64,000 nt of DNA, from assembly GCF_007748095.1 (NCBI RefSeq), contig NZ_CP036287.1:5084001-5148000 (forward strand), read 5' to 3'. The notes under the pieces are model-generated. The model saw only the letters and a program-made list of their open reading frames with translations, was not told the DNA's origin and made no database searches. Every line of letters begins with the position of its first letter. The stretch's first letter is position 1. A program made the position numbers and the translations under genes. Source of the stretch: Engelhardtia mirabilis (GTDB lineage: Bacteria; Planctomycetota; UBA1135; GCA-002686595). Below, one piece after another: positions 9,523 through 17,611 of this stretch.

Positions 9523-11343
9523 ATGAACGACGCTCCGAACGCCGCCGCCGACGATCCGCGAGCGCCCTGGTGGCGCGATCGCGGGCTGCTCTGGCTCCTG
9601 GCCGGAGCCGCGGCCCTGCGCCTGGTGCTCGGGCTGCACCTGTGGATCAGCGACCCGCTGACCCGCGCGCTGCTCTCGGACGCGGCCTTCTACGACGCCT
9701 GGGCCAGGACCGAGGTGTCCGGCGAGACCTGGCTGGCCGGACGGCCCCACTGGCTGCCGCCGCTCTATCCGTGGATCTTGGGCCTCTTCTATCGCGCGAG
9801 CGGCGGAGCCCTGGCGCTGACCATCGCCGCGCAACTGGCCGTGGGCGTCGCCGTCACGGCGCTCGTCGCGCGCCTGGCCTGGAGCGTGACCGACCGGCGC
9901 ACGGGCCTGGTCGCAGGCTGGATGTGGACGCTCTACATGCCGGTCGTGCTGTTCGAGACGCGCTTGCTCGGTGTCAACGCGGCGCTGCCCCTGTGCGTGG
10001 TGGTGCTGTTGGCCGGGCTCGCGATCGTCCGCAGCCTGGAAGTCGGACGCGCGGCGCCGGCCGCCGCCGCCCTGGCCGGGCTCGCCGCGGGCGTCGCCTG
10101 CCTGGCGCGACCGAACCTGCTCCTGGCCCTGCCGGGGGCCGGCCTGGGCGCGTTGATCAGCCTGGCCCTCGCGCGGCGGTTGCCGAAGCCGCGTGTGTTG
10201 CTCGGCACCGCGGCCGTGGCCGGCGCAGGTCTGGCTGTGGGCCTGGCCCCGGGCTGGATCAGCAACCACTCGCGCAGCGGCCAGTCGGTGCTCGTCAGCG
10301 CCAACGGCGGAGTCAACTTCTGGTTCGGCAACAACGCCCAGGCCCACGGCACCTTCCACGCGCCGGGTCCCGAGTGGGGCGCGATCGACGAGCAGCGCGA
10401 CGTCTCCCTCGCCATCGCCGCGCAGGACCTGGGTCACGAGGTCGACGAGAGCGAGGCTTCGGCCTGGTGGTTCGCGCGTGGCCGCGCGTGGATCGCCGAG
10501 CATCCCGCGGACGCCCTGGGCCTGTGGGGTCTCAAGCTGGCCGACAACCTCTCCAGCACCGAGTTCGGCATCCAGTACGTGCCGGCGTCGATCCGCGCCG
10601 ACGCGCCGGGTCTGTGGCTCGCGCCCCTGCCGTTCGGGTTGATCCTGGGCTTGGCCGCCCTGGGCCTGGGTCGCGTGCGCCAGGCGGGGGCCCTGCTCGG
10701 TTGGATTGCCGCCGGCCTGGCGGCGGGGCTCCTGTACTTCACCTACTCGCGTTTCAGACTGCCCTGGATCCCGGCCCTCTTGCCCTTCTCGGCCGCCGGG
10801 GCCGTGCGCCTGGTCGAATGGATGCGGGGACGCGAACGCCCGGGTGCGCGCGGCCTCGTCGCCCTCGTCATCGGACTGGGGCTCGCCGCCCAGAGTTGGC
10901 TGCCCTTCGAGGGCGACTACCCGCGGCAGCTCTTCGACCACGCCCGCGGCGACGCCGCCACCGGTTGGGTGCAGCTCGGCCGCGAGTCCACGGCACAGGG
11001 CGCCTGGCGCGTGGCCCGCGGACGCTTCGAGCGGGCCCTGGCGATCGAGCCCGCGCGGGCGGACGCGGTCTACGAGTTGGCCGGGGTGCTGCTGCGCGCG
11101 GACGACGGACGCACGGCGGACCCGGCGCGGGCCTTGGAGCTGCTCGAGCAGTGGACGGCGGCGGCCGCGAAGAACGACCCCTTCCGCGACGAACTCGAGG
11201 TCCTCCTGGGTGCGGCCCTGGTCACGGCCCGGCCCGCCGACTTCGGCGCCCGCGCCCGCGCGCGCGGTTTGGCCCAGGCCGTCCTCGAGCGCGACCCGGA
11301 GCACGCTGGCGCGGCGCGGCTCTTGGCCGAACTCGGCCGCTGA
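9523..11343 (+). CDS. GT39/ArnT-like membrane glycosyltransferase with C-terminal TPR-like tail
   Basis: 606 residues from the ATG at 9523, chosen because the residues before it overlap the divergent sulfatase-like gene. The first hydrophobic segment (LLWLLAGAAALRLVLGLHLW) is followed by a periplasmic loop 'LLSDAAFYDAWA' and 'PHWLPPLYPWILGLFY'. These are the Asp and P.YP signatures of PMT/ArnT-family glycosyltransferases. Around ten further hydrophobic helices follow. The C-terminal ~140 residues are soluble and resemble tetratricopeptide repeats ('RGRFERALAIEPARADAVYEL', broken in places). Its neighbours suggest glycosylation of envelope proteins or lipids. It is convergent with the permease gene at 11367 and separated from it by only 23 bp. 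Confidence 0.75.
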   Translation: MNDAPNAAADDPRAPWWRDRGLLWLLAGAAALRLVLGLHLWISDPLTRALLSDAAFYDAWARTEVSGETWLAGRPHWLPPLYPWILGLFYRASGGALALTIAAQLAVGVAVTALVARLAWSVTDRRTGLVAGWMWTLYMPVVLFETRLLGVNAALPLCVVVLLAGLAIVRSLEVGRAAPAAAALAGLAAGVACLARPNLLLALPGAGLGALISLALARRLPKPRVLLGTAAVAGAGLAVGLAPGWISNHSRSGQSVLVSANGGVNFWFGNNAQAHGTFHAPGPEWGAIDEQRDVSLAIAAQDLGHEVDESEASAWWFARGRAWIAEHPADALGLWGLKLADNLSSTEFGIQYVPASIRADAPGLWLAPLPFGLILGLAALGLGRVRQAGALLGWIAAGLAAGLLYFTYSRFRLPWIPALLPFSAAGAVRLVEWMRGRERPGARGLVALVIGLGLAAQSWLPFEGDYPRQLFDHARGDAATGWVQLGRESTAQGAWRVARGRFERALAIEPARADAVYELAGVLLRADDGRTADPARALELLEQWTAAAAKNDPFRDELEVLLGAALVTARPADFGARARARGLAQAVLERDPEHAGAARLLAELGR

Positions 11344-11366
11344 CGGCGGCCGGCGACTGACGGGGC

Positions 11367-12905
11367 CTACTCGATGCCCAGGATGCGCCGGACCCAGAGC
11401 TGGTAGATCAGCGTGATCATCACGACCAGCGTCAGGTTGACGCCGAAGCCGACCCGCGCCATGCGGTGTATCGGCACCCTGCCGCTGGAGAAGACGACGG
11501 CATTGGGCGGCGTCGCCACGGGCAACATGAAGGCGCAAGAAGCGGCAATGGTCGCGGGCAACATCGTGGTGCGCGGATCGATGCCGGCCTGAACCGCGGC
11601 GCTGGCCAAGACGGGCAAGAGCACCTGGGTCGTCGCCGTGTTCGAGGTGACCTCGGTCAAGAAACTCATGGCCGCGACCACGCACAGGACCAACAGCGTC
11701 GGACCCAGGACCCCGAAGGACGGACCGATCAACTCCCCGATCAGCACGTCCAAGCCCGAGGCCTTGAAGCCGTCGGCGATACAGAAGCCGCCGCCCAGCA
11801 AGAGCAGCACGTCCCAGGGCAGGACCATGACCGAGGGCCAATCGAGCAGGCGCGCTCCGCTGCCGTCGCCGGCCGGAACGAGGAAGCAGACCACCGCCAT
11901 GCCGATCGCCACGGTGGCGTTGGTGACCATGTTCGGGCCCAGGTCCACGCCCGGCGCGACGAGGGCACCGAGCAGGTCGTGCCAGCCGGGGATCGTGACC
12001 GATCCGATCGGCAGGTCGGCGCGGGTGACCCACAGGAGCGCGGTGATCCCGAACACGAGCGCCATGCGCCGCTCGGCGGGCCGCATCCGGCCCAGTGCGC
12101 GTCGTTCCGCGGCGATCACGTCGGCCCCGGCTTCGCCCTCGGCCTCGACCTTCAAGAACACCCGCGTCAAGAGCAGCCAGCCCACCGGTACGAACAGGAC
12201 CACCAGCGGAACCCAGGCCAACATCCACTGGGCGAAGGTGATCGGCGGGAGCTCGGGGAAGTCCGCAGCGTAGCGGGCCAGGAAGACCTGGTTCGGCGCG
12301 GTGCCCACGGGCGTGGCCACGCCGCCGACGGAGGCGGAGTAGGCCAGCCCCAAGAGCAGTGCCATGGCGAAGGGATCGTCGGACGAGCTCCCGCGTCGGC
12401 CGCGCACGGCTTCGATCACTGCCACGCCGATGGGCAGCATCATCAGCGTCGTGGCCGTGTTGTTGAGCCACATCGACAAGAGGGCTGAAGCCAGCATGAA
12501 GCCCAGCACGATGCGCCGCGGATGGGCGCCGACCGCCCCCACCACGCCCAGGGCCAGGCGCCGATGGACGCCCCATCGCTCCACTCCCAGGGCCAGCATG
12601 AAGGCCCCCAGAAAGAGGAAGATCAGGTCGTTCATGTAGGCCGTGGCCGCGGATCGACCGTCGAGCACGCCGAGCAGCGGCAACAACACGGCCGGGACCA
12701 GGGAGGTGATCCCGATCGGCAGGGCCTCGGTCAGCCACCAGGTCGCCACCAGGGCGGTCACCGCTGCCGCGCGCCGCTGGAGCGGATCGAGGGGCAGCCC
12801 GGGGGTGAACAGCAAGAGGCCCGCGAGCAGGGGCCCGACCCACAGGCCGGCGCGCGCCGCGCGTCCCGGAGAGCCACTCCCCAGGGCCTCGAGGTTCGCG
12901 TCCAT
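11367..12905 (-). CDS. SLC13/DASS-family sodium-coupled anion (dicarboxylate or sulfate) symporter
   Basis: 512 residues from the ATG at 12905, which shares one base with the cutA stop (TGATG). It has the two inverted-repeat signatures of divalent anion:sodium symporters: 'SMWLNNTATTLMMLP' in the first half and 'TEVTSNTATTQVLLP' in the second. It also has about 11 hydrophobic segments and 'ALPIGITSLVPAVLLPLLGV' near the N-terminus. The family imports succinate, citrate or sulfate with sodium across the inner membrane; the sequence alone does not fix the substrate. Upstream residues in the same open frame overlap cutA and are not used. Confidence 0.9.
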   Translation of the reverse strand: MDANLEALGSGSPGRAARAGLWVGPLLAGLLLFTPGLPLDPLQRRAAAVTALVATWWLTEALPIGITSLVPAVLLPLLGVLDGRSAATAYMNDLIFLFLGAFMLALGVERWGVHRRLALGVVGAVGAHPRRIVLGFMLASALLSMWLNNTATTLMMLPIGVAVIEAVRGRRGSSSDDPFAMALLLGLAYSASVGGVATPVGTAPNQVFLARYAADFPELPPITFAQWMLAWVPLVVLFVPVGWLLLTRVFLKVEAEGEAGADVIAAERRALGRMRPAERRMALVFGITALLWVTRADLPIGSVTIPGWHDLLGALVAPGVDLGPNMVTNATVAIGMAVVCFLVPAGDGSGARLLDWPSVMVLPWDVLLLLGGGFCIADGFKASGLDVLIGELIGPSFGVLGPTLLVLCVVAAMSFLTEVTSNTATTQVLLPVLASAAVQAGIDPRTTMLPATIAASCAFMLPVATPPNAVVFSSGRVPIHRMARVGFGVNLTLVVMITLIYQLWVRRILGIE

Positions 12906-13264
12906 CAAGGCCTCGTCGCGTCCCGCAGCCAGCCGAGGTAGGGCCCGGCCACGTGGGCCGGGGCCAGGGCCACGCACTCTGGAACCTCGTAGGGGTGCTC
13001 GGCGCCCAAGAAGGCCTCGAGCTCCCGCAGCCGGGCGCGAACGGTCTTGACCACCATGAGGACCTCGGCGGCGCGCTGCACCTGGCCCTCCCAACGGTAG
13101 ACGCTGGTCACGCCCTCGACGAGGTTGACGCAGGCCGCGATGCGGCGCTGCACCAGGTCGGCGGCCAGCCGATCGGCCACGGCCAGATCGGGGGCGGTGA
13201 CCAGCACCACGAGCGCCTCGTCGCTCGCCGGAGCAGACGCCGCGTCGGATCGTTCGACACCCAT
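12905..13264 (-). CDS. cutA: CutA1-like divalent-cation tolerance protein
   Basis: 119 residues, close to the family's usual ~110. Typical features are the first beta strand 'ALVVLVTAPD', the helix ending in 'LVQRRIAACVNLVEGVTSVYRW', 'EVLMVVKTV', and 'HPYEVPECVAL', the most conserved CutA segment. The family forms trimers with a ferredoxin-like fold. A role in copper tolerance was proposed in E. coli but the biochemical function remains unclear. Its stop overlaps the start of the SLC13 permease by one base. It diverges from the proline dehydrogenase gene. Confidence 0.93.
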   Translation of the reverse strand: MGVERSDAASAPASDEALVVLVTAPDLAVADRLAADLVQRRIAACVNLVEGVTSVYRWEGQVQRAAEVLMVVKTVRARLRELEAFLGAEHPYEVPECVALAPAHVAGPYLGWLRDATRP

Positions 13265-13368
13265 TGGAGGAGCTTAGCCGAGCCCGCGGGCCGGACCCCC
13301 GCGGAACTGCGAGCCCGCCTGGCCCCTCTACTCCCCACCGGCGCCGATGGCAGAATGGGCCGCGAACC

Positions 13369-14271
13369 ATGAGCGCCCTCGACCAGATCGTCCTCTCGAC
13401 CCTGCCCCTCATCCCGACACCGATCATGCGTCGGCTCGCGGGGCGCTACATCGCCGGCGAACGGCTCGACGAGGCCATCGCGCGCCTGCAGGGCCTGGCG
13501 TCGGAGGGGCATGCGGGCGTGATCGATCTGCTCGGCGAGGACGTGCGGGACGAGGCCCAGGCGCGCAAGGTGCTGCACAGCTACACCGCCGCCGCCGATG
13601 CGGTCCATGCGGCCAGACTCGACGCCTACGTGTCGGTCAAGCCCACCCACGTCGGTCTCGAGCTGTCCGAGGACCTGGCCTTCGACATCTACCACCAGCT
13701 CGCGGGGCACTGCGCGGGTCTGGGTCAGTTCCTGCGCGTGGAGATGGAGGACCACGCGACGACCGAGCGCACCCTGCGCGTGTTCGAGCGGCTGCGCCGC
13801 GAGCACCACAACGTCGGGATCGTGCTCCAATCGCGCCTGTTGCGGACGCCGGTCGACATCGAGGCCCTGGCCCCTGGCCCCCTCGACGTCCGCATGGTCA
13901 AGGGCATCTACCTCGAGCCCGCCGAGATCGCCCACACCGCCCCCGGGGCCATTCGCGACGCCTACCTGGCCTGCACCGCGCAGCTCTTCGATCGCGGCGC
14001 CACGGTCTCGCTCGCGACCCACGACGAGGTCATGGCGGCTGACCTGATCAAGTTGGTCACCGAGCGCGGCCTCGGCACCGACCGGTACGAGTTCCAGGTG
14101 CTGCTCGGCGTGCGCGAGCCCCTCTGGAAGCTCTGGAAGGACGACGGCCACCGGGTCCGCGTCTACGTGCCCTACGGGCCCGAGTGGCGCGCCTACAGCC
14201 AGCGGCGCCTGCGCAAGAACCCCCAGTTGTTCCGCCACGTGGTCCGCGACACCCTGCGCTTCTGGAGCTGA
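13369..14271 (+). CDS. proline dehydrogenase family protein (monofunctional PRODH)
   Basis: 300 residues from the ATG at 13369, the usual length of monofunctional bacterial PRODH. It shows the (beta/alpha)8 barrel signatures: 'YVSVKPTHVG', 'FLRVEMED', 'VGIVLQSRL' (family form: GIVLQAYL), 'MVKGIYLEP' (family form: LVKGAY.E), 'LATHDE' and the substrate-binding 'YVPYGPEWRAYSQRRL'. PRODH oxidises proline to pyrroline-5-carboxylate with FAD, feeding electrons to the respiratory chain. No pyrroline-5-carboxylate dehydrogenase is in the window. It runs divergently from cutA and convergently with the metallophosphoesterase gene. Confidence 0.92.
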   Translation: MSALDQIVLSTLPLIPTPIMRRLAGRYIAGERLDEAIARLQGLASEGHAGVIDLLGEDVRDEAQARKVLHSYTAAADAVHAARLDAYVSVKPTHVGLELSEDLAFDIYHQLAGHCAGLGQFLRVEMEDHATTERTLRVFERLRREHHNVGIVLQSRLLRTPVDIEALAPGPLDVRMVKGIYLEPAEIAHTAPGAIRDAYLACTAQLFDRGATVSLATHDEVMAADLIKLVTERGLGTDRYEFQVLLGVREPLWKLWKDDGHRVRVYVPYGPEWRAYSQRRLRKNPQLFRHVVRDTLRFWS

Positions 14272-14295
14272 GCGCGGCGCGCGGTCCAGTCCGAG

Positions 14296-15057
14296 CTACT
14301 TCCCGACCTCGAGCCGTCGGGCGAGGATCGTCGGTAGCGCGCCAGTGGCCAGGATCTTCTGCTGGGTGACGCGGTAGTCGTAGACCACCCGGTGCCAGGT
14401 CACCTGCTCATCCTCGAGGATCGCGTAGCAAGCTCGGCTGTCCCCGTCTCGCGGTTGGCCGGTGGAGCCGACGTTGACGAAGGCCTTTTGGCCCGGGGGC
14501 AGGGGCAGGGTCAGGGTGTCGCGCCCGTCCATCCCGTGCCAGTGCAAGTCCTCGTCGTGCAGTCCGGGCTGGTGGGTGTGCCCGGCGAAGGCCACGCCGT
14601 CGAAGCGCGAGAAAATGTCGGTCAGCTTCTCCGGGTTGAGGATGCCGTCGGTGGACAGCACGTACTCCCGCACCGGGTCGCGGGGCGAACCGTGGAAGAA
14701 GTGGAAGCGCCCGATGCTCTTGGTGCGCGGTAGACCCTGCAAGAAACGCCACCGGGCTCGACGCTCGGCGGAACTCCACCAGCGGGGCTCCATGCGCTTG
14801 CGGGTGAAATCGATCGCGGCGCGCGCGTAGGAGTTGAAGTCCGACGCGTCGCTGAAGAGCGCCTCGTCGTGGTTTCCGAGCAGGCACCAACTGGTGTGGC
14901 CGCGCACCAGATCGACGCAGAACTCCGGCTCGGGTCCGTAGCCGATCACGTCGCCGAGGCACACGATCTCATCGACACCCTGGGATTGGATGTGCTCGTA
15001 GACCGCCTCCAGCGACTCGCGATTCGAGTGCAGGTCCGAGATGATGGCGACCTTCAA
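14296..15057 (-). CDS. calcineurin-like metallophosphoesterase
   Basis: 253 residues from a TTG at 15057 that overlaps the stop of the upstream NrnA-like gene (TTGA), implying coupled translation. All phosphoesterase metal-site motifs are present: 'IISDLHSN' at residues 5-12, 'CLGDVIGYGP', 'LLGNHDEAL' and 'FAGHTHQPG', plus the closing 'VNVGSTGQPRDGD'. The compact domain without extra insertions resembles the YfcE/MJ0936-like phosphodiesterase group. The true substrate is not evident. Coupling to a nanoRNase-type phosphoesterase hints at nucleotide turnover, but this is only contextual. Confidence 0.9.
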   Translation of the reverse strand: MKVAIISDLHSNRESLEAVYEHIQSQGVDEIVCLGDVIGYGPEPEFCVDLVRGHTSWCLLGNHDEALFSDASDFNSYARAAIDFTRKRMEPRWWSSAERRARWRFLQGLPRTKSIGRFHFFHGSPRDPVREYVLSTDGILNPEKLTDIFSRFDGVAFAGHTHQPGLHDEDLHWHGMDGRDTLTLPLPPGQKAFVNVGSTGQPRDGDSRACYAILEDEQVTWHRVVYDYRVTQQKILATGALPTILARRLEVGK

Positions 15058-16163
15058 CGGGCCATCCTCCCCGGGCGTCGCTCCTCGATCTCGGCCGAAT
15101 TCGAACCGGCGCCGTCGCCCCCGCGGCCTGACGGGGCCTCGCCGGGGGCCTCGCCGGGGGCCTCGCCGGGGGCCTCGCCAGGAGCCGCCGCCCCGACCAG
15201 CGCCGTCGCCGCCGCCAACAACCGTCCGCGGGCCTGGTCCAAGGGGCCGTCGAGCTCCGCGCCCGACGCCTTGCGATGGCCTCCGCCGCCGAAGCTCGCC
15301 GCCAGGGCGTACACGTCCGCATCCCCCTCGCTGCGCGCGGACAACTTCACCTGCCCGTCGGCCAGCTCGCGCAGCAGCAAGGCGATCTCGACGCCAGCAA
15401 CGTCACGAACGAGATCGATCGCCGCGTCGCCGGCGTCGACCTCGGTCTCGTCGTCGTAGGGGATTTCGAGGTAGGCGATGCGTCCCTCGGCCAGGTAGCG
15501 CACGTCCGCCAGCATACTTCCGACCTGGCGCGGATGCTGGGGGGTGCGGGTCTTGAACAGGGCCCGATGGATCCGATGGGGATCGGCCCCGGCTGCCACC
15601 AACTCCGCCGCCGCCTCCATGGCGACGAGATCGCAGTTGCTGTGACGGAACCAGCCCGTGTCCGTTGCCAATGCCGTGAAGATCGACGTGGCCGCCGTCG
15701 CATCCAGGGGCACGCCCAGCTCGCGGGCGATCTCCAGCACCAGCAGACCCGTTGCGGCGGCCGACCGATCGACCCAGGCGCGATCCCACCAAGCCTTCGC
15801 CGGCGGCAGGTGGTGGTCGATCACCAACTTGACCGAGGCCGCGGCATCGATCGAACTCGCCATCGGACCGGTGCGCGAGAGCTCGGCGAAGTCGAGCATC
15901 ACGATCACGTCGTGATCGGGGAGGCCGGCCCCGTCGAAGGCCTCGTAGGGCACCTGCTCGGACAGGAATCCGAACTGGGTCTCGGGCAGGTCCGGGTTGA
16001 TGATGCGGACCTGCTTGCCGAGCGCTCGCAGCACGGACCACAGGCCACCCTGGGAGCCCAGGACGTCGCCATCGGGCCGAACGTGACCGACCAGCACGAA
16101 GCGCTGGGCACTTCGCAGCAGGTCGAGCGCGTGGCTCTGGTCTTCGGTGATCGGCGCTCTCAA
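15054..16163 (-). CDS. nrnA: DHH/DHHA1 phosphoesterase, NrnA-like oligoribonuclease / pAp phosphatase
   Basis: About 369 residues if it starts at the TTG at 16163, which follows a purine-rich GCGAGAGA; a TTG at 16187 is also possible and there is no ATG. DHH-family motifs appear in order: 'VGHVRPDGDVLGS', 'MLDFAE', 'VIDHHLPP', 'ATDTGWF', and the DHHA1 domain with 'FGGGGHRKASG'. NrnA proteins degrade 2-5-mer RNAs and dephosphorylate pAp. The C-terminus has a run of four Gly-Glu-Ala-Pro units encoded by a perfect 12-bp DNA repeat, then a Gly/Arg-rich tail, probably disordered. It is coupled to the downstream metallophosphoesterase. Confidence 0.88.
   Translation of the reverse strand: MRAPITEDQSHALDLLRSAQRFVLVGHVRPDGDVLGSQGGLWSVLRALGKQVRIINPDLPETQFGFLSEQVPYEAFDGAGLPDHDVIVMLDFAELSRTGPMASSIDAAASVKLVIDHHLPPAKAWWDRAWVDRSAAATGLLVLEIARELGVPLDATAATSIFTALATDTGWFRHSNCDLVAMEAAAELVAAGADPHRIHRALFKTRTPQHPRQVGSMLADVRYLAEGRIAYLEIPYDDETEVDAGDAAIDLVRDVAGVEIALLLRELADGQVKLSARSEGDADVYALAASFGGGGHRKASGAELDGPLDQARGRLLAAATALVGAAAPGEAPGEAPGEAPGEAPSGRGGDGAGSNSAEIEERRPGRMAR
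15133..15180. repeat. four tandem 12-bp units inside the nrnA-like gene
   Basis: The unit ggggcctcgccg occurs four times head to tail (the last copy ends in a instead of g). It keeps the reading frame and encodes repeated Gly-Glu-Ala-Pro on the minus strand. It looks like a variable-number coding repeat formed by slippage. Confidence 0.95.
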
Positions 16164-16255
16164 ATCTCTCGCTCTCGTAGACGTCAAGGGGCCCGAGTTT
16201 AGCCCTTGAATGCGACAGTCCGCGCGCGGCGGCCATCCGGACCTGTGCTCGGGCC

Positions 16256-17500
16256 CTATTGAAGTGCGTCGGATGGGACCGGTCGGCCCCCGATCCACGT
16301 CCCGCGGACCGCCGGCGCCGCGGCTGTGAGCCAATCCCAGGAGTCCGCCGGGAGCGGCTCGGGCAGTTCGAACGCGACCAGGTCGGCCCATGCGCCCGGT
16401 GCCAAGCACCCCGCCCGTCCCTGCAGGCCCAGGCCCCGGGCGCCGACCTCCGTGGCCGCCGACCAGGCTCGAATCGGATCGAGACCGGGGAACTCCGTCC
16501 GCAAGAGGGCGAGCTCGCGCCGCATGTCGAGTCGATCGTTGCTCGCGCTCGAGTCCGTGCCCAAGGCGATCGGGACCCCCACGTCGAGGTAGCGCTGGAG
16601 CGGGAACGGACCCCGTTCGAAGTAGGCGTGGGAGCCCGGGCAGTGCACCACCGTAGCGCCGGCCGAGGCGATTCGCCGCGGCTCGTCCGCGCGCGGGTGG
16701 TTGCCGTGGATCAGAGTCGTGGCCGGACCGAGCAGGCCGTGTCGCTCGAGGGCGTCGATCCCCGCCATGCCGGCCGCGGGCGGGAAGAAGCGTCCGAACC
16801 AACCCTCCCCACCGTCGAGCCAAGCCACCTCCTCGGGGGTCTCGGCCCAGTGCATCGCGACCGGAAGCCCGCGGACGCGCGCCGTCGAGGCGACCGCAGC
16901 GAGCAGCTCGTCCGAGATCGAGAAGGGGGCGTGGGGCGAGAGGCCTTCGAGCAGGTGATCGGTTTCGGCCAGGGGAACCGACAGGGCGGCCACGATCGCG
17001 GCCCGTCGAGCGGCGTCGCGTCCGTCCAGCAGCTCCCGATACACACGCCGCCTGGGCATGGCCGTCGGCCCAGCCGTGGCGGCCAGTCCGAGCGAGTCGA
17101 TGTCGCCAACGGCGGTGGTTCCCGACTCGAGGAGCGCACGTCCGTCGCGGGCCAGCCCCGATTCCAGCTCACCGGCATCCGCCGCGGCGCGCAGCGCGAG
17201 CAGTGCACCGACCCATTCCTCGAAGGGCCGAGCGCGGGGCAGGCGCCCAGCCAGGGCTCCCAACTCCAGGTGGGCGTGGGCGTTGACCAGACCCGGCGTC
17301 AGCGCGACGTCGCCGAGGTCCACGATCTCGATCCCCGCGGCCCCGGCGCGCCCGACGGCCCCGTGGTCGGGCAGGACCTCCTCGACCACTCCACCCGCGA
17401 CCTGCACCGCGCCGTCCACGTGCACGACCCCCGATCGCGGCAGGATCCAGCGCGCTCGGAACAGTCGGCGATCGTCTTTGGCGGACTGCTCGGGCGACAT
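16256..17500 (-). CDS. amidohydrolase family protein (aminohydrolase/deaminase type, MqnX/SsnA-like)
   Basis: 414 residues. It contains the metal-dependent amidohydrolase signatures: 'TPGLVNAHAHLELG' (HxH), 'GLSPHAPFSIS', 'AMHWAETPEE' and 'GTDSSASNDRLDMRRE'. The arrangement matches the cytosine deaminase/chlorohydrolase/adenosine-analogue deaminase branch. Aminodeoxyfutalosine deaminase of the futalosine menaquinone route is one member, but no other menaquinone gene is here, so the substrate is open. A small beta-sandwich made from both termini ends with 'GRPVPSD'. It stands alone between the NrnA-like gene and lipoprotein A1. Confidence 0.85.
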   Translation of the reverse strand: MSPEQSAKDDRRLFRARWILPRSGVVHVDGAVQVAGGVVEEVLPDHGAVGRAGAAGIEIVDLGDVALTPGLVNAHAHLELGALAGRLPRARPFEEWVGALLALRAAADAGELESGLARDGRALLESGTTAVGDIDSLGLAATAGPTAMPRRRVYRELLDGRDAARRAAIVAALSVPLAETDHLLEGLSPHAPFSISDELLAAVASTARVRGLPVAMHWAETPEEVAWLDGGEGWFGRFFPPAAGMAGIDALERHGLLGPATTLIHGNHPRADEPRRIASAGATVVHCPGSHAYFERGPFPLQRYLDVGVPIALGTDSSASNDRLDMRRELALLRTEFPGLDPIRAWSAATEVGARGLGLQGRAGCLAPGAWADLVAFELPEPLPADSWDWLTAAAPAVRGTWIGGRPVPSDALQ

Positions 17501-17530
17501 GGCTCGCGCAGCTTACCCCCAAAACGGCGA

Positions 17531-17563
17531 GCGCCCCGCGCGACCGATGGCCGCGCGGGGCGC
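17531..17563 (-). terminator. 12-bp GC hairpin after lipoprotein A1
   Basis: Perfect inverted repeat gcgccccgcgcg (17531-17542) / cgcgcggggcgc (17552-17563) with a 9-nt loop, 49 nt past the A1 stop. On the minus strand it is followed within a few bases by TTTT, so it resembles an intrinsic terminator with a short U tract. Confidence 0.6.
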
Positions 17564-17611
17564 ACTTGGCTCGAAGACCTCTCCGGACAGGAGAGACCGA
17601 CCGACCTGCGA

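Noticed and set aside
8022..11360. Plus-strand frame of 1112 codons across the sulfatase-like and glycosyltransferase genes
   Set aside because: Antisense to one real gene and out of frame with the other; both have strong family motifs in different frames.
9475..12843. Minus-strand frame of 1122 codons opposite the GT39-like gene and overlapping the SLC13 gene
   Set aside because: No motif; the overlapping reading frames carry the ArnT-like and SLC13 signatures.
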